Part shown: in pieces, positions 6,696 through 16,739 of the stretch
How positions within the stretch are numbered: the first letter of the stretch is position 1
How the letters are laid out: every line of letters starts with the position of its first letter
Assembly (NCBI GenBank): GCA_964502095.1
Contig: CAZCUF010000007.1
Span: forward strand, 1 to 64,000
Source of the DNA: JACPVF01 sp964502095
GTDB taxonomy: Bacteria > Chloroflexota > Anaerolineae > Anaerolineales > Villigracilaceae
Length of the DNA: 64,000 nucleotides
Direction: 5' to 3'
The notes under the pieces: model-generated
Seen by the model: the letters and a program-made list of their open reading frames with translations, nothing else
What the model was told of the DNA's origin: nothing
The model's database searches: none
Program-made: the position numbers and the translations under genes

Positions 6696-7859
6696 ATGAA
6701 AATTCTGACCGTGCTTACTTATTACCGCCCGCATACCTCCGGCCTGACCATTTACGCCGAACGGCTGGCGCGCGCTTTCGTCCGGCGCGGCCATCAGGTG
6801 ACGGTGATGACCACGCAATACGATCCGTCCCTGCCGCGCGAAGAGATCATGGACGGCGTGCGCGTTCTACGCGTTCCCGTTTTACTGCGCGTCAGCAAAG
6901 GCGTCATCGCGCCGACCTTCGGCTGGGCGGCTACCAAACTGGTTTGGGAGCACGATGTTGTACAACTGCACCTCCCGCAATTCGATGCGCCCGGTGTGGC
7001 CTTTCGCGGCCGTCTCTTCGGCAGGCCTGCCGTGCTTACCTATCACTGTGATTTGCTTCTGCCGCGCGGCTTCTTCAATCGTTTCGTGAATCTGGTGGTC
7101 AAGTTCCAAAACAACATGGCGGGGATTTTAGCGAATCATATAGTGACCTATACACAGGACTACGCCGACCATTCCAGCTATCTCTCGCGCTACGCCTCCA
7201 AACTGACCCCGATCCTGCCGCCGGTGGAATTGCCGGCGCCTGCGCCCGAGGCGGTTTCCGCTTTTGCGCGCGAACATCGCACCCAAGAGAATCGACCGGT
7301 CATCGGCATGGTCACGCGCTTCGCCTCAGAGAAGGGCGTGGAGGTCTTACTGGAGGCCCTGCCCGCGGTTTTGAAGAAATATCCGCAGGCGCAGGTCTTG
7401 TTCGCGGGACAATATCAAAATGTGATGGGCGAACAAGCCTATTTCGAGCGTTTGCGAAATCAGATTCGGGCGTATGAGGATTCCGGTCATTGGACGTTTC
7501 TCGGCAATCTCGCGCCCGTTGACCTGGCCGCGCTCTATCCCAATCTCGATGCGCTGGTTGTGCCTTCATTGAATTCGACGGAGGCGTTTGGTTTGGTGCA
7601 GATCGAAGCCATGCTGAACGGAGTTCCGTGTGTGGCTTCGGCTTTGCCGGGTGTGCGCATGCCGGTCCAAATGCACGCCATGGGACGCGTTGCCAGGATT
7701 GGCGATCCGGCTGATTTGGCGCGCTGTCTCCTCGAGGTCCTGGATGAACCGAAACAGTTCCATCCCGATATCGAGGGAATCAAAAAATCTTATAATCCCG
7801 ATTCCATCGCGGCGGAATATGAAAAACTTTTCGAGAGATTGATGCGGAAGAGCCGATGA
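6696..7859 (+). CDS. GT4-family glycosyltransferase
   Basis: This 387-residue GT-B fold protein transfers a sugar from a nucleotide donor, probably in envelope polysaccharide or glycolipid synthesis. The N-terminal acceptor domain begins MKILTVLTYYRPHTSGLTIY. The C-terminal domain has GMVTRFASEKGVEVLLEAL and the acidic pair of the donor site in NSTEAFGLVQIEAMLNG (E-x7-E type). A TAAAAT box lies at 6674-6679, 16 nt before the ATG. It overlaps the next methyltransferase gene by 4 nt and so begins a glycan-modifying operon. Donor and acceptor are unknown. Confidence 0.85.
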   Translation: MKILTVLTYYRPHTSGLTIYAERLARAFVRRGHQVTVMTTQYDPSLPREEIMDGVRVLRVPVLLRVSKGVIAPTFGWAATKLVWEHDVVQLHLPQFDAPGVAFRGRLFGRPAVLTYHCDLLLPRGFFNRFVNLVVKFQNNMAGILANHIVTYTQDYADHSSYLSRYASKLTPILPPVELPAPAPEAVSAFAREHRTQENRPVIGMVTRFASEKGVEVLLEALPAVLKKYPQAQVLFAGQYQNVMGEQAYFERLRNQIRAYEDSGHWTFLGNLAPVDLAALYPNLDALVVPSLNSTEAFGLVQIEAMLNGVPCVASALPGVRMPVQMHAMGRVARIGDPADLARCLLEVLDEPKQFHPDIEGIKKSYNPDSIAAEYEKLFERLMRKSR

Positions 7860-8611
7860 AAGATTATTTGTTCCTGCACATCCGCGCCCTACCCTATTTC
7901 CGCGGTTTCCTGCGCGCCATCGAATCGCGTTATTACAAAGATTTCGATCTGCCCTCGCCGATTTTGGATATCGGCTGTGGCGACGGCAACTTTGCCGAGC
8001 TGACGTTCGACCGATCCATTGACATTGGACTCGATCCGTGGCACGGGCCGATTCATGAGGCAAAACATTATCGCAAATACCATCTGCTGGTGGAAGCCGA
8101 TATGGGCGCCTCGCCGTTCCCGAACGATTATTTTGCCAGCGCGTTTTCCAACTCGGTGCTCGAACATATTCCGCATGTGCAACAAGTGTTGAAAGACGCC
8201 GCGCGCGTACTCAAGCCGGGCGCGCCGTTTTATTTCTGCGTGCCGAATACGCGTTATCTCAGCGAACTTTCGCTCTCGCACGTGTTTGGCAAGGGTTATA
8301 CCAATTGGTTCAAAAAAATGTCGCGCGTCGAGAACGCCGTCGAACCGGAGGTGTGGCAGGGCTGGCTGGAGGCCGCGGGATTTACGCTCGAACGCTGGTG
8401 GCATTATTTTTCGCCTCAAGCGATGCGCGTGTTAGAATGGGGTCATTACCTCGGCGCTCCAACCCTGCTTCCCCATCTTCTATTTAATCGCTGGATCATC
8501 GCTCCCACGCGCTGGAATTTATTTTTAACCGAACGCGCTTTGCGGAAATATGTCGAACGGCCCGAGCATCCGCAGGGGACGTTTACTTTTTATATCGCCC
8601 GGAAAAAATAA
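7856..8611 (+). CDS. Class I SAM-dependent methyltransferase
   Basis: This 251-residue protein has the Rossmann-type SAM motif ILDIGCGDGNFAEL near residue 40 and the post-motif NSVLEHIPHVQQVLKDAARVLKPGG-like region, as in Methyltransf_11 enzymes. Substrate is unknown; the position between a GT4 enzyme and another methyltransferase suggests modification of a glycan or lipid-linked sugar. Translation is coupled to the upstream gene (ATGA). The C-terminal part is aromatic-rich (WWHYFSPQ) and may hold the acceptor. Confidence 0.8.
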   Translation: MKDYLFLHIRALPYFRGFLRAIESRYYKDFDLPSPILDIGCGDGNFAELTFDRSIDIGLDPWHGPIHEAKHYRKYHLLVEADMGASPFPNDYFASAFSNSVLEHIPHVQQVLKDAARVLKPGAPFYFCVPNTRYLSELSLSHVFGKGYTNWFKKMSRVENAVEPEVWQGWLEAAGFTLERWWHYFSPQAMRVLEWGHYLGAPTLLPHLLFNRWIIAPTRWNLFLTERALRKYVERPEHPQGTFTFYIARKK

Positions 8612-8614
8612 TCC

Positions 8615-9337
8615 ATGGCCTTCGACGAAAAATATTTTTCAACCCACACGTACGCCGATGTTTCGTTTGCCAGATACAGCCAATACTGGTGGTCGAATCG
8701 ATTCTTCGCCGCGCTGGCGCGCCGCTATGGAACCCGGGGCGGACGTTTGCTGGAAGTCGGTTCGGGGCTGGGCCATCTCGCGGGACAGCTCGAGGATACG
8801 TTCGAAACGTACGGTATCGATCTCAATCATTGGGCGGTCAAACAATCCAAAGCTGTGGTAAACACAACAAGGCTCGAGACGGCTTCCGCGCAGGACCTGC
8901 CGTTTGCAGACGATTCATTTAACGTGGTCATCATCAAGCATATCGTCGAGCATCTTCCGGACCCGGCGCGTGCGATTCGGGAAATCGGCCGCGTCGTTGC
9001 CCCCGGCGGAATTCTGATCCTTGCCACGCCGAATCTGGGTTCCCTGCTCAAGCCGTGGAAAGGCGCACGCTGGATCGGTTATCAGGACCCGACTCACATC
9101 TCGCTCAAGCCGCCGGAGGAATGGCTCAGCTTGATTCGTGAAGCGGGCTTCTCGTTCCAGCGCGTGTTCGCTGACGGTTTTTGGGACGTGCCGTATGTTC
9201 CTGTGATTCCGAAGCAAATTCAAAAGTTGTTCTTCGGCTCACTGGGCGGTTTTCAAGCTATCACCACCTTTGTCTTTTTGCCCATGCGCTGGGGTGAAAG
9301 TATTATTGTTATTGCCAAAAAAGAAAATCATGGATGA
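8615..9337 (+). CDS. Class I SAM-dependent methyltransferase
   Basis: This second methyltransferase, of 240 residues, has motif LLEVGSGLGHLAGQL near residue 47, the motif II/III region IIKHIVEHLPDPARAIREI and VAPGGILILATPN. It lies 3 nt after the preceding methyltransferase. The two are of the same fold but not close in sequence, so they probably act on different positions or substrates of the same pathway. Confidence 0.8.
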   Translation: MAFDEKYFSTHTYADVSFARYSQYWWSNRFFAALARRYGTRGGRLLEVGSGLGHLAGQLEDTFETYGIDLNHWAVKQSKAVVNTTRLETASAQDLPFADDSFNVVIIKHIVEHLPDPARAIREIGRVVAPGGILILATPNLGSLLKPWKGARWIGYQDPTHISLKPPEEWLSLIREAGFSFQRVFADGFWDVPYVPVIPKQIQKLFFGSLGGFQAITTFVFLPMRWGESIIVIAKKENHG

Positions 9338-9343
9338 GATGAA

Positions 9344-11512
9344 ATGAGTAACGACCCGCAACACCTGCCCCCTGATCCTGCACAGCGCGAACCCACCGTG
9401 TTGGACGTGTTCAAATCCGCCACCCGCAGTTGGCGTTCGCTTTTTGAGGCGGTCGTTTCTTTATTCAGCGCGCAGGAGCGAACTGGGACTGAAATGCCGC
9501 AGGCCATCGAAGCGGCGCGCACGGACGTAGTGACCGCGCCGGAGCCGAGCACGCCGTTTCCGTCGCGCAGTGTGCTGGCGATTCTGCTGGCCGTCTTTGG
9601 CCAGGCCGCGCTCGAGCCGCCGGGGCGCCATGTGAATATCGCACTGATCTCTTACGCGCTCGCGATTGCACTGGCCGTCTGGGCGTTCGCGCGCGACGAA
9701 TGGCAGTTGACTCCTCTGCGCGTCAATCGCGCGGGGACCGATTCGATGTCCGTCAAATTGATCGCGCTGATCTTCGCGGCTGTCTTTGCGGTGATCGCGT
9801 TTTTCGCGTTCAGCGGAAATCTTTTCACCGTCGGGAACCTCATCTTGTGGGGCATCTCGCTGACCTTTTTCTTTTGGGCGTTCTGGGAAAAGCGCGAGAG
9901 CTTTTCGACGCGCTGGAAACAATTCGCCGCGTTCATTCAACGCGACGCCTGGCAGATCAAGATCACGCGTATCGGCCTGTTGATGATCGCCATCGTGGGC
10001 ATGCTGTTGTTCTTCCGCATTTATCACATTGGAACTGTGCCGTCCGACCCGTTCAGCGATCACGCGGAGAAGATCCTCGATGTGCACGATGTGGCGTTGG
10101 GACAGACGCATATTTTCTTCCCGCGCAACACCGGCCGCGAGGCGTTTCAGATGTACTTCAGCGTGCTGGTGGTTTGGATCTTTCATACGGGTTTTTCGTT
10201 CCTTACGCTCAAGATCGGCACCGTCATCATTGGCATTCTCACCCTGCCTTATATGTATCTGCTGGGCAGGGAAATCGGCAGTGCGCGCGTGGGGGTCTTT
10301 GCGATGATTCTGTTCGGGATCGGATACTGGCCGAACGTAATCGCCCGCATCGGCCTGCGCTTCCCGCTCTATCCGCTCTTCGTCGCGCCCACGCTTCTTT
10401 ATCTTCTGCGCGGCCTGCGTTATCGGAATCGAAACGACCTTATTCTATGCGGCGTTTTCCTCGGACTCGGCCTGCATGGATATAGTCCGTTCCGTTTTGT
10501 GCCGATCATAGTGGTGATCGCCTTTATTCTCTATTTACTTCATTCGCAATCCAAAGGCGGACGCACGCAGGCAGTCTGGTGGCTGGGCGTGGTGACATTC
10601 ACTTCGCTGATGGTCTTTTTGCCGCTGATGCGTTATGTGACCGAGCACCCCGAGACGTTTTCATACCGCGCGCTTTCGCGTTTGGAGAGTATCCAGACGC
10701 CACTGCCCGGCCCCGCCTGGCAGATCTTTCTCTCGAACACATGGAACGCGTTGAAGATGTTCAACTGGGATGACGGACAGATCTGGGTCAATTCCCTGCC
10801 GGGCCGCCCTGCGTTGGATGTGATCACCGGCGCGCTGTTCATCATCGGCGTAGCCCTGCTCCTTGTGCGTTATCTGCGCCGGCGCGATTGGCGCGATATC
10901 TTCCTACTGCTTTCGATCCCGCTTTTGCTGATGCCCTCGATTCTGTCGCTGGCGTATCCCGCCGAAAACCCGGCCTTGAACCGCGCCGGCGGCGGCGCGG
11001 TGCCGGTGATGGTCGTCGCCGGGCTGGCGCTCGACGGATTGCTGACCAGCTTCGAATCCGGAAGGAAGCGGAGGTTGATCCTCGGCTGGGGAGTGACGAT
11101 TCTGCTGTTGACTGTCTCTGCCGCGCAAAATTACGATCTCGTCTTCCGTCAGTTCGCGCAGAACTTTACCGCGGGAGCGTGGAATACCTCTGAAATGGGC
11201 AAAGTGATCGAAGGCTTCCGCATGTTATACGCCGAGACCGACACAATTTGGATCGTGCCTTATCCGTATTGGGTGGATACGCGCCTGCCCGGCATTTACG
11301 CCGGCATCCCCGACCGCGACTTTGCCGTGTTCCCCGCGGATTTCGCCGCCACGCTCTCCTCGCCGTATCCGAAATTGTTCATGATCAAACCTGAAGACAC
11401 CGACTCTCAGACGGCGTTAAAGAAACTCTATCCAAAGGGTGTGCTCACCCGCTATACTTCGGCGATTGGCCCGGCGAAGGATTTCATGCTCTTCTTTGTG
11501 AGCGAACCGTAA
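9344..11512 (+). CDS. GT39-like polytopic membrane glycosyltransferase
   Basis: This 722-residue GT-C type membrane protein belongs to the PMT_2/ArnT-like group, which uses polyprenyl-phosphate sugars as donors. A cytoplasmic N-terminal tail of about 80 residues precedes many membrane helices. The first outer loop contains the acidic motif region GTVPSDPFSDHAEK and FFPRNTGREAFQMY, typical of Chloroflexi members. GATGAG lies just before the ATG. The C-terminal part is an extracytoplasmic soluble segment (YAETDTIWIVPYPYWVDTR). It sits in the envelope operon; substrate unknown. Confidence 0.8.
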   Translation: MSNDPQHLPPDPAQREPTVLDVFKSATRSWRSLFEAVVSLFSAQERTGTEMPQAIEAARTDVVTAPEPSTPFPSRSVLAILLAVFGQAALEPPGRHVNIALISYALAIALAVWAFARDEWQLTPLRVNRAGTDSMSVKLIALIFAAVFAVIAFFAFSGNLFTVGNLILWGISLTFFFWAFWEKRESFSTRWKQFAAFIQRDAWQIKITRIGLLMIAIVGMLLFFRIYHIGTVPSDPFSDHAEKILDVHDVALGQTHIFFPRNTGREAFQMYFSVLVVWIFHTGFSFLTLKIGTVIIGILTLPYMYLLGREIGSARVGVFAMILFGIGYWPNVIARIGLRFPLYPLFVAPTLLYLLRGLRYRNRNDLILCGVFLGLGLHGYSPFRFVPIIVVIAFILYLLHSQSKGGRTQAVWWLGVVTFTSLMVFLPLMRYVTEHPETFSYRALSRLESIQTPLPGPAWQIFLSNTWNALKMFNWDDGQIWVNSLPGRPALDVITGALFIIGVALLLVRYLRRRDWRDIFLLLSIPLLLMPSILSLAYPAENPALNRAGGGAVPVMVVAGLALDGLLTSFESGRKRRLILGWGVTILLLTVSAAQNYDLVFRQFAQNFTAGAWNTSEMGKVIEGFRMLYAETDTIWIVPYPYWVDTRLPGIYAGIPDRDFAVFPADFAATLSSPYPKLFMIKPEDTDSQTALKKLYPKGVLTRYTSAIGPAKDFMLFFVSEP

Positions 11513-11528
11513 TACAAGAGGCTTCCTC

Positions 11529-14500
11529 GTGACCGAAAAACGCCCCTGGATCTATGACCTGCTCCTGATCGCCGTGCTGATCGCCGCGGCGTATTTCCGT
11601 TTGATCGGCCTGAACTGGGACGAGAACCAGCATCTGCATCCGGATGAGCGCTTCATGACGATGGTGGAAAGCGCGCTGCAACCGGTTCAATCCTTCGGTC
11701 AGTACATGGATACGCGCGTTTCGCCGCTCAACCCAAATAATGTGGGTTACGGCTTTTATGTCTATGGCGACCTGCCGCTCATCCTTGTCCGTTATCTGGC
11801 GCAGTGGTTCCAGCAAACCGGCTACGACCAGGTACATCTGATCGGCCGCCAGGTTTCGGCAGTCTCGGACCTGGGAGTCGTCTTCCTGCTTTATTTGATC
11901 GCCTCGCGTCTCTACGGACGGAAGGTGGGCCTACTGGCCGCGGCTTTTTCCGCGCTGACGGTGATGCAGATTCAGCAATCGCATTTTTTCACCACCGATA
12001 ACCCGGGCAACTTCTTCGGCTTTCTGGCCATCTTCTTCGCGGTGTTGATCGCGCAATACGGGCCGGGCGCGCAGTCTGCGCCGGAGCAGGAATCCACTAT
12101 CGCGTCGGCGCGCCTCGCAAATTACGTCAATCAACTCGCGCGCGATCCGCTGTTATGGTTGAGCGCCGGATTCGGACTTGCGCTGGGCATGGCGGTTTCG
12201 TCCAAGCTGAATGCCGCGCCCATGGCGGTCCTTCTGCCGGCCGCGTTCTTCTTCCGTCATTTGCAGGTTAAAAACACAGGCCGCCAGACCAATTCCAGCC
12301 TCGAAACGATCTTCGTCTATTTGATTGCAGGCGGATTCGTTTCTTTGTTGGCTTTCCGTATCTTCCAACCCTATGCATTTCTCGGTTTGGGCATCAACCC
12401 AACCTGGCTGAAGAATATTCAGGATTTGCAGGCCCAGTCCAGCGGCGATGCCGATGTGCCGTTCGCACTGCAATGGGCGCGCCGCTCTCATTTATATTCG
12501 TTCCAAAACCTCACGCAGTGGGGACTCGGCCTGCCGCTCGGAATTCTGGCCTGGGCCGGATTCCTGTGGATGGCCTGGCGCGTGGTCAAAGGCGAATGGA
12601 AACACGCGCTGTTATGGCTCTGGACTGCGATCTATTTTGTGTGGCAGTCGCTGGCTTTTAACCCAACCATGCGTTATCAACTGCCCGTCTATCCGTTGTT
12701 GGGCATGATGGCGGCCTGGCTGGTATTCAACTTCCCATCCTTCAAACGCCTCAACTTGAAACCGTTCGCGCTCGCGCTCGGCATGGTGGTACTGGCGCTC
12801 ACTGGCGCATGGGCATACGCGTTCACGCGCATTTACACCGTTCCGCATACGCGCGTAGCGGCCACGAGCTGGATCTATCAGAATCTGCCCGGGCCGATCA
12901 CACTCAACATCCAAACCGGCGACAGCCTTTATCACGAGCCTCTGCCGTTTCCGTACGGTTCTTTCATCCAAAGCGGGACGCCTTATACCTCGCCGTTCAC
13001 CGCGTACGTCAGCGGGACGTTGACCTCGGTCTATCTTCCGCATGTGGCCGCCTCGAACGGTTCCAACCAGACCCTGAACCTGGTGCTGGCCCTTCAACCG
13101 GATACGCCGCCCGAGCAGGCGCTTGCCACCGCCGCGCTGACAGCCGACTTCGATGCCGGCGCGGACGGCCGCGGCTCCGGTTTTACGCTGACGTTGAATC
13201 ACCCCGTTCCACTGGCCAAAGACCAAACCTACTTTCTGCGCTTCGAGACGAGCGGCGATCTTGCCTTGCAGGGCGCGGCGCCCATCAATGAGAGTTCATG
13301 GGATGACGGCCTGCCTCTGCGCATGGACGGTTATGACGCGTACGGCGGTTTGTATAACGGCAACTTGAACTTCGAAATGTATTGGGACGATAACGCCGAT
13401 AAACTTACGCGCTTTGTCAGCACGCTTTCACAGGGCGATTACATCTTTATGACCTCGAATCGTCAGTGGGCTTCGATCACGCGCCTGCCCGAGCGTTATC
13501 CGCTGACCACCGAATATTATCGCTTGTTGGTCGGTTGTCCGCCCGATAAGGATATTATCTGGTGTTACAACGTTGCCAGGCCGGGCCAGTTCAAGGGACA
13601 GTTGGGCTTCGATCTCGTGCAGGTGTTCGAATCCTTTCCCACCATAAATATTCCGGGCGTACTGCACTGGCAGGTCAATGACCAATTCGCAGAAGAAGCT
13701 TTTACGGTTTACGATCATCCGAAGGTTTTGATCTTCAAGAAGAACGCGGATTTCGACGCCGCGCATGTGCAGGCCCTGCTGGGCGCGGTCGATCTCTCGA
13801 ATGTGGTTCATCTCACGCCGAAGCAGGCCAGTCATTACAAGTCCCTGATGCTTCCCGCGAATCGACTCCAGCAACAGCAGGCCGGCGGAACCTGGTCCGC
13901 GCTCTTCAGCTACGATTGGCCGCAGAATCGTTATCCCTATTTGGGATTGGCCGTGTGGTATGTCTTTGTGTTCCTGCTGGGGCTGGTCTCGTATCCGTTG
14001 ACGCGGCTGGCTTTGCCCGGTTTGCACGAAGGCAGTTATCCGTTGAGCCGTATTCTCGGGCTTGCATTGCTGGCATATCTTTCGTGGCTGGGCGGCTCGC
14101 TGGGAATCGCATATACGCGCGCCTCCATCGGGCTGGCGCTCGGCTTGGTAACGGTGGCAGGCCTCGGCGTGGCATGGATGCGGCGCGAACAGCTGAGTGC
14201 GGATTGGAAAGCCCATCGTCGTTTCTTCCTGATCGTCGAGGGCCTGTTCCTCGCCTTCTTCCTCTTCGATTTGTTCATCCGCATTGGCAATCCCGATCTG
14301 TGGCACCCGGCCAAAGGCGGCGAACGGCCGATGGATTTCTCTTATTTCAACGCGGTGCTGAAGAGCACTTCCTTCCCACCGTATGACCCGTGGTACGCGG
14401 GCGGCTATATCAATTATTACTATTACGGATTTGTGCTGGTGGGCACGCCGGTGAAACTGCTGGGCATTGTGCCCTCGATCGCGTACAACTTTATTTTGCC

Positions 14501-16379
14501 CACATTGTTCGCGCTGGTGGCGGTGGGCGCTTTTGCAGTGGGATCGCAATTGGTTCAAAACGCGAAATCAAATATCACCGATTCGTTGTCGAAAGTCGAG
14601 TCGTTGAATCTTCCGATCGTTTCCGGCGTGGCCGCGGCGTTGTTGACCGTGGTGCTGGGCAATCTCGGCACCGTGCGTATGTTGTATCAGGGATTTCAAC
14701 GTATGGCCGCGCCGGGCGGCGTGATAGACAACGCCAATATCTTTCAACGCTGGTTGTGGGCCGCGATCGGATTTTTCAAAGCGTTGACCGGCGGCATCCT
14801 TCCGTTTGGGCCCGGCGACTGGTATTGGTTTCCGAGCCGCGTCATTCCCGCGCCGAACGATGTGGAACCCATCACGGAATTCCCGTTTTTTACATTTTTA
14901 TACAGCGACCTGCACGCGCACATGATCGTATTGCCGCTGGCGTTGTTCGTGATCGCCTGGGCGTTGTCGTTTATAAAATCGCGTGCACACATGACAACGC
15001 TCGAATGGTTTGCCTCGTTCTTCGCGGGCGGTATGATGATCGGCGCGATCTACCCGACCAATCTCTCGGATATGTACACGTATCTTCCGATTGCGCTGGC
15101 GGCGCTGGCGGGTGTATTGTGGTTTTACGCGGACCTCTCGCGGACGCGCTGGTTGCCGGAATTATCTTCAGTGGCGAAACGCCTGATCGTGATCGCGTTG
15201 GCCGCCGCCGCGCTGACCGGACTCTCGTTCCTGATGTTCGGACCGTACCGCGCCTGGTACAGTCAGTTCTACGGCGGCGTGGACCCGTGGCGAGGTTCGC
15301 ATACGCCGATCTGGTCGTATCTCACGCATTGGGGTCTGTTCCTGTTCCTGATCGTCTGCTGGATGGTTTGGGAAACGCGCGAATGGATGGCCTCCACACC
15401 GGCATCCTCGCTCGGTAAACTGCGCCCGTTCGCGCTCTGGATCGAAGGCGCGCTGGCGGCTTTTATTATTGCGCTGGCGTATCTGGCTTTTAAAGGCGTG
15501 CAGATCGGCTGGCTGGCCTTGCCGCTGGCGGTTTGGGCAGGCATTTTGCTGTTGCGCCCGGGCCTTGAAGATGAAAAACGACTCGTGCTGTTCCTGGTCG
15601 GCACCGCGCTGGTGATTACGATCGTAGTCGAACTGGTGGTGGCGCGCGGCGATATCGGCCGCATGAACACGGTCTTTAAATTCTATTTACAAGCCTGGGT
15701 GATGCTGGCGGTGAGCGCGGCGGCCGCCTTTGGCTGGCTGTTGATTTCGCTTTCCAAATGGTCGCCGAACTGGCGTAATGTTTATCAAACCGGCGTTGCT
15801 TTGCTTACAGCGGGCGCGTTATTGTTCACTATCACCGCCACTTCGGATAAGATTCATGACCGCATGGCGCCTCAGGCTCCGCACACCCTCGACAGCATGA
15901 CGTATATGAAGTACGCCTCTTATTCCGAGTTCGCGCACGATTTTCCGCTGAGCGAAGACTACGCGGCCATCCGCTGGCTTCAGGATCACGTGCAGGGATC
16001 GCCGGTCATTGTGGAGGCCGCGCCTGCCGGTGTGCAATACGCCTGGCTCTCGCGCATCACGATCTACACCGGCCTGCCCGATGTAGTGGGCTGGCAATGG
16101 CATGAACAACAACAACGCCTCACGTTCTCCGATCAGGTGGTGGCGCGCGGCGCGGAAGTGGATGAGTTCTTCAATACGACCGATCAAACCCTCGCGCGGG
16201 CTTTCCTGCATAAATACAATGCGCGCTACATCATTGTCGGTCAGTTGGAACTTGCCAAATATACGCCCACTGACCTGTCGGCGCCGAACGGCCTGGTCAA
16301 ATTTCAGCAATACAACGGTGTGCTTTGGAAGGATGTGTTCCATTCCGGCGCCACCGTCATTTATGAGGTGATTCAATGA
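11529..16379 (+). CDS. Giant GT39 + YYY (DUF2298) fusion membrane protein
   Basis: This 1616-residue integral membrane protein joins two halves. The N-terminal half (to about residue 780) looks like a GT39/PMT enzyme: the first loop is LNWDENQHLHPDERFM, followed by many helices and a large exported domain. The C-terminal half is a DUF2298 'YYY' domain with GGYINYYYYGFVLVG near residue 960. It ends in a soluble segment GWQWHEQQQR ... RYIIVGQLE that matches the end of the 820-residue protein at 17388. The start is GTG. It is coupled by ATGA to DUF952. It probably transfers sugars outside the membrane, but no activity is established for YYY domains that I can name. Confidence 0.8.
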   Translation: MTEKRPWIYDLLLIAVLIAAAYFRLIGLNWDENQHLHPDERFMTMVESALQPVQSFGQYMDTRVSPLNPNNVGYGFYVYGDLPLILVRYLAQWFQQTGYDQVHLIGRQVSAVSDLGVVFLLYLIASRLYGRKVGLLAAAFSALTVMQIQQSHFFTTDNPGNFFGFLAIFFAVLIAQYGPGAQSAPEQESTIASARLANYVNQLARDPLLWLSAGFGLALGMAVSSKLNAAPMAVLLPAAFFFRHLQVKNTGRQTNSSLETIFVYLIAGGFVSLLAFRIFQPYAFLGLGINPTWLKNIQDLQAQSSGDADVPFALQWARRSHLYSFQNLTQWGLGLPLGILAWAGFLWMAWRVVKGEWKHALLWLWTAIYFVWQSLAFNPTMRYQLPVYPLLGMMAAWLVFNFPSFKRLNLKPFALALGMVVLALTGAWAYAFTRIYTVPHTRVAATSWIYQNLPGPITLNIQTGDSLYHEPLPFPYGSFIQSGTPYTSPFTAYVSGTLTSVYLPHVAASNGSNQTLNLVLALQPDTPPEQALATAALTADFDAGADGRGSGFTLTLNHPVPLAKDQTYFLRFETSGDLALQGAAPINESSWDDGLPLRMDGYDAYGGLYNGNLNFEMYWDDNADKLTRFVSTLSQGDYIFMTSNRQWASITRLPERYPLTTEYYRLLVGCPPDKDIIWCYNVARPGQFKGQLGFDLVQVFESFPTINIPGVLHWQVNDQFAEEAFTVYDHPKVLIFKKNADFDAAHVQALLGAVDLSNVVHLTPKQASHYKSLMLPANRLQQQQAGGTWSALFSYDWPQNRYPYLGLAVWYVFVFLLGLVSYPLTRLALPGLHEGSYPLSRILGLALLAYLSWLGGSLGIAYTRASIGLALGLVTVAGLGVAWMRREQLSADWKAHRRFFLIVEGLFLAFFLFDLFIRIGNPDLWHPAKGGERPMDFSYFNAVLKSTSFPPYDPWYAGGYINYYYYGFVLVGTPVKLLGIVPSIAYNFILPTLFALVAVGAFAVGSQLVQNAKSNITDSLSKVESLNLPIVSGVAAALLTVVLGNLGTVRMLYQGFQRMAAPGGVIDNANIFQRWLWAAIGFFKALTGGILPFGPGDWYWFPSRVIPAPNDVEPITEFPFFTFLYSDLHAHMIVLPLALFVIAWALSFIKSRAHMTTLEWFASFFAGGMMIGAIYPTNLSDMYTYLPIALAALAGVLWFYADLSRTRWLPELSSVAKRLIVIALAAAALTGLSFLMFGPYRAWYSQFYGGVDPWRGSHTPIWSYLTHWGLFLFLIVCWMVWETREWMASTPASSLGKLRPFALWIEGALAAFIIALAYLAFKGVQIGWLALPLAVWAGILLLRPGLEDEKRLVLFLVGTALVITIVVELVVARGDIGRMNTVFKFYLQAWVMLAVSAAAAFGWLLISLSKWSPNWRNVYQTGVALLTAGALLFTITATSDKIHDRMAPQAPHTLDSMTYMKYASYSEFAHDFPLSEDYAAIRWLQDHVQGSPVIVEAAPAGVQYAWLSRITIYTGLPDVVGWQWHEQQQRLTFSDQVVARGAEVDEFFNTTDQTLARAFLHKYNARYIIVGQLELAKYTPTDLSAPNGLVKFQQYNGVLWKDVFHSGATVIYEVIQ

Positions 16380-16738
16380 GCGTTTTTTTCCATATCGCAA
16401 CGCGCGCTGAATGGCAGGCCGCGCAGGGACGCGGCGAATATGCCGCGCCGAGTTTGGGGAGCGAAGGATTCATCCATTGTTCCACCGAAGCGCAGGTGAT
16501 TCCTGTGGCGAATGCTTTTTATCGCGGGCAGAGCGGCCTGGTATTGCTGGCCATTGACGAAACGCGGCTCAAGTCCGAGGTCCGCTGGGAAGCGCCCGCG
16601 GGGCCGCCCGCTCCGGGTATTTCCGAGTCCGATAAGTTTCCGCACATTTACGGGCCGCTCAATGTGGAGGCCGTCGTTCAAGAACTCGACCTTGAGCCTG
16701 ATCCCGCGGGAATGTTTATGTTTCCACCTTTGGGGTGA
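16376..16738 (+). CDS. DUF952 family protein
   Basis: This 120-residue protein carries the DUF952 pattern: HIATRAEW near the start, EGFIHCSTEAQV and the later HIYGPLNVEAV. The family is small, soluble and of unknown function, with a fold reminiscent of ADP-ribosyltransferase-like proteins. It overlaps the giant membrane protein by 4 nt and precedes a GNAT gene by 1 nt, so it is co-transcribed. No link to glycan synthesis is evident from sequence. Confidence 0.8.
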   Translation: MSVFFHIATRAEWQAAQGRGEYAAPSLGSEGFIHCSTEAQVIPVANAFYRGQSGLVLLAIDETRLKSEVRWEAPAGPPAPGISESDKFPHIYGPLNVEAVVQELDLEPDPAGMFMFPPLG

Positions 16739-16739
16739 G

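Noticed and set aside
13428..14558. 376-codon open frame on the minus strand
   Set aside because: Opposite-strand shadow of the 1616-residue membrane protein in GC-rich DNA; Arg/Gln-rich with no domain.
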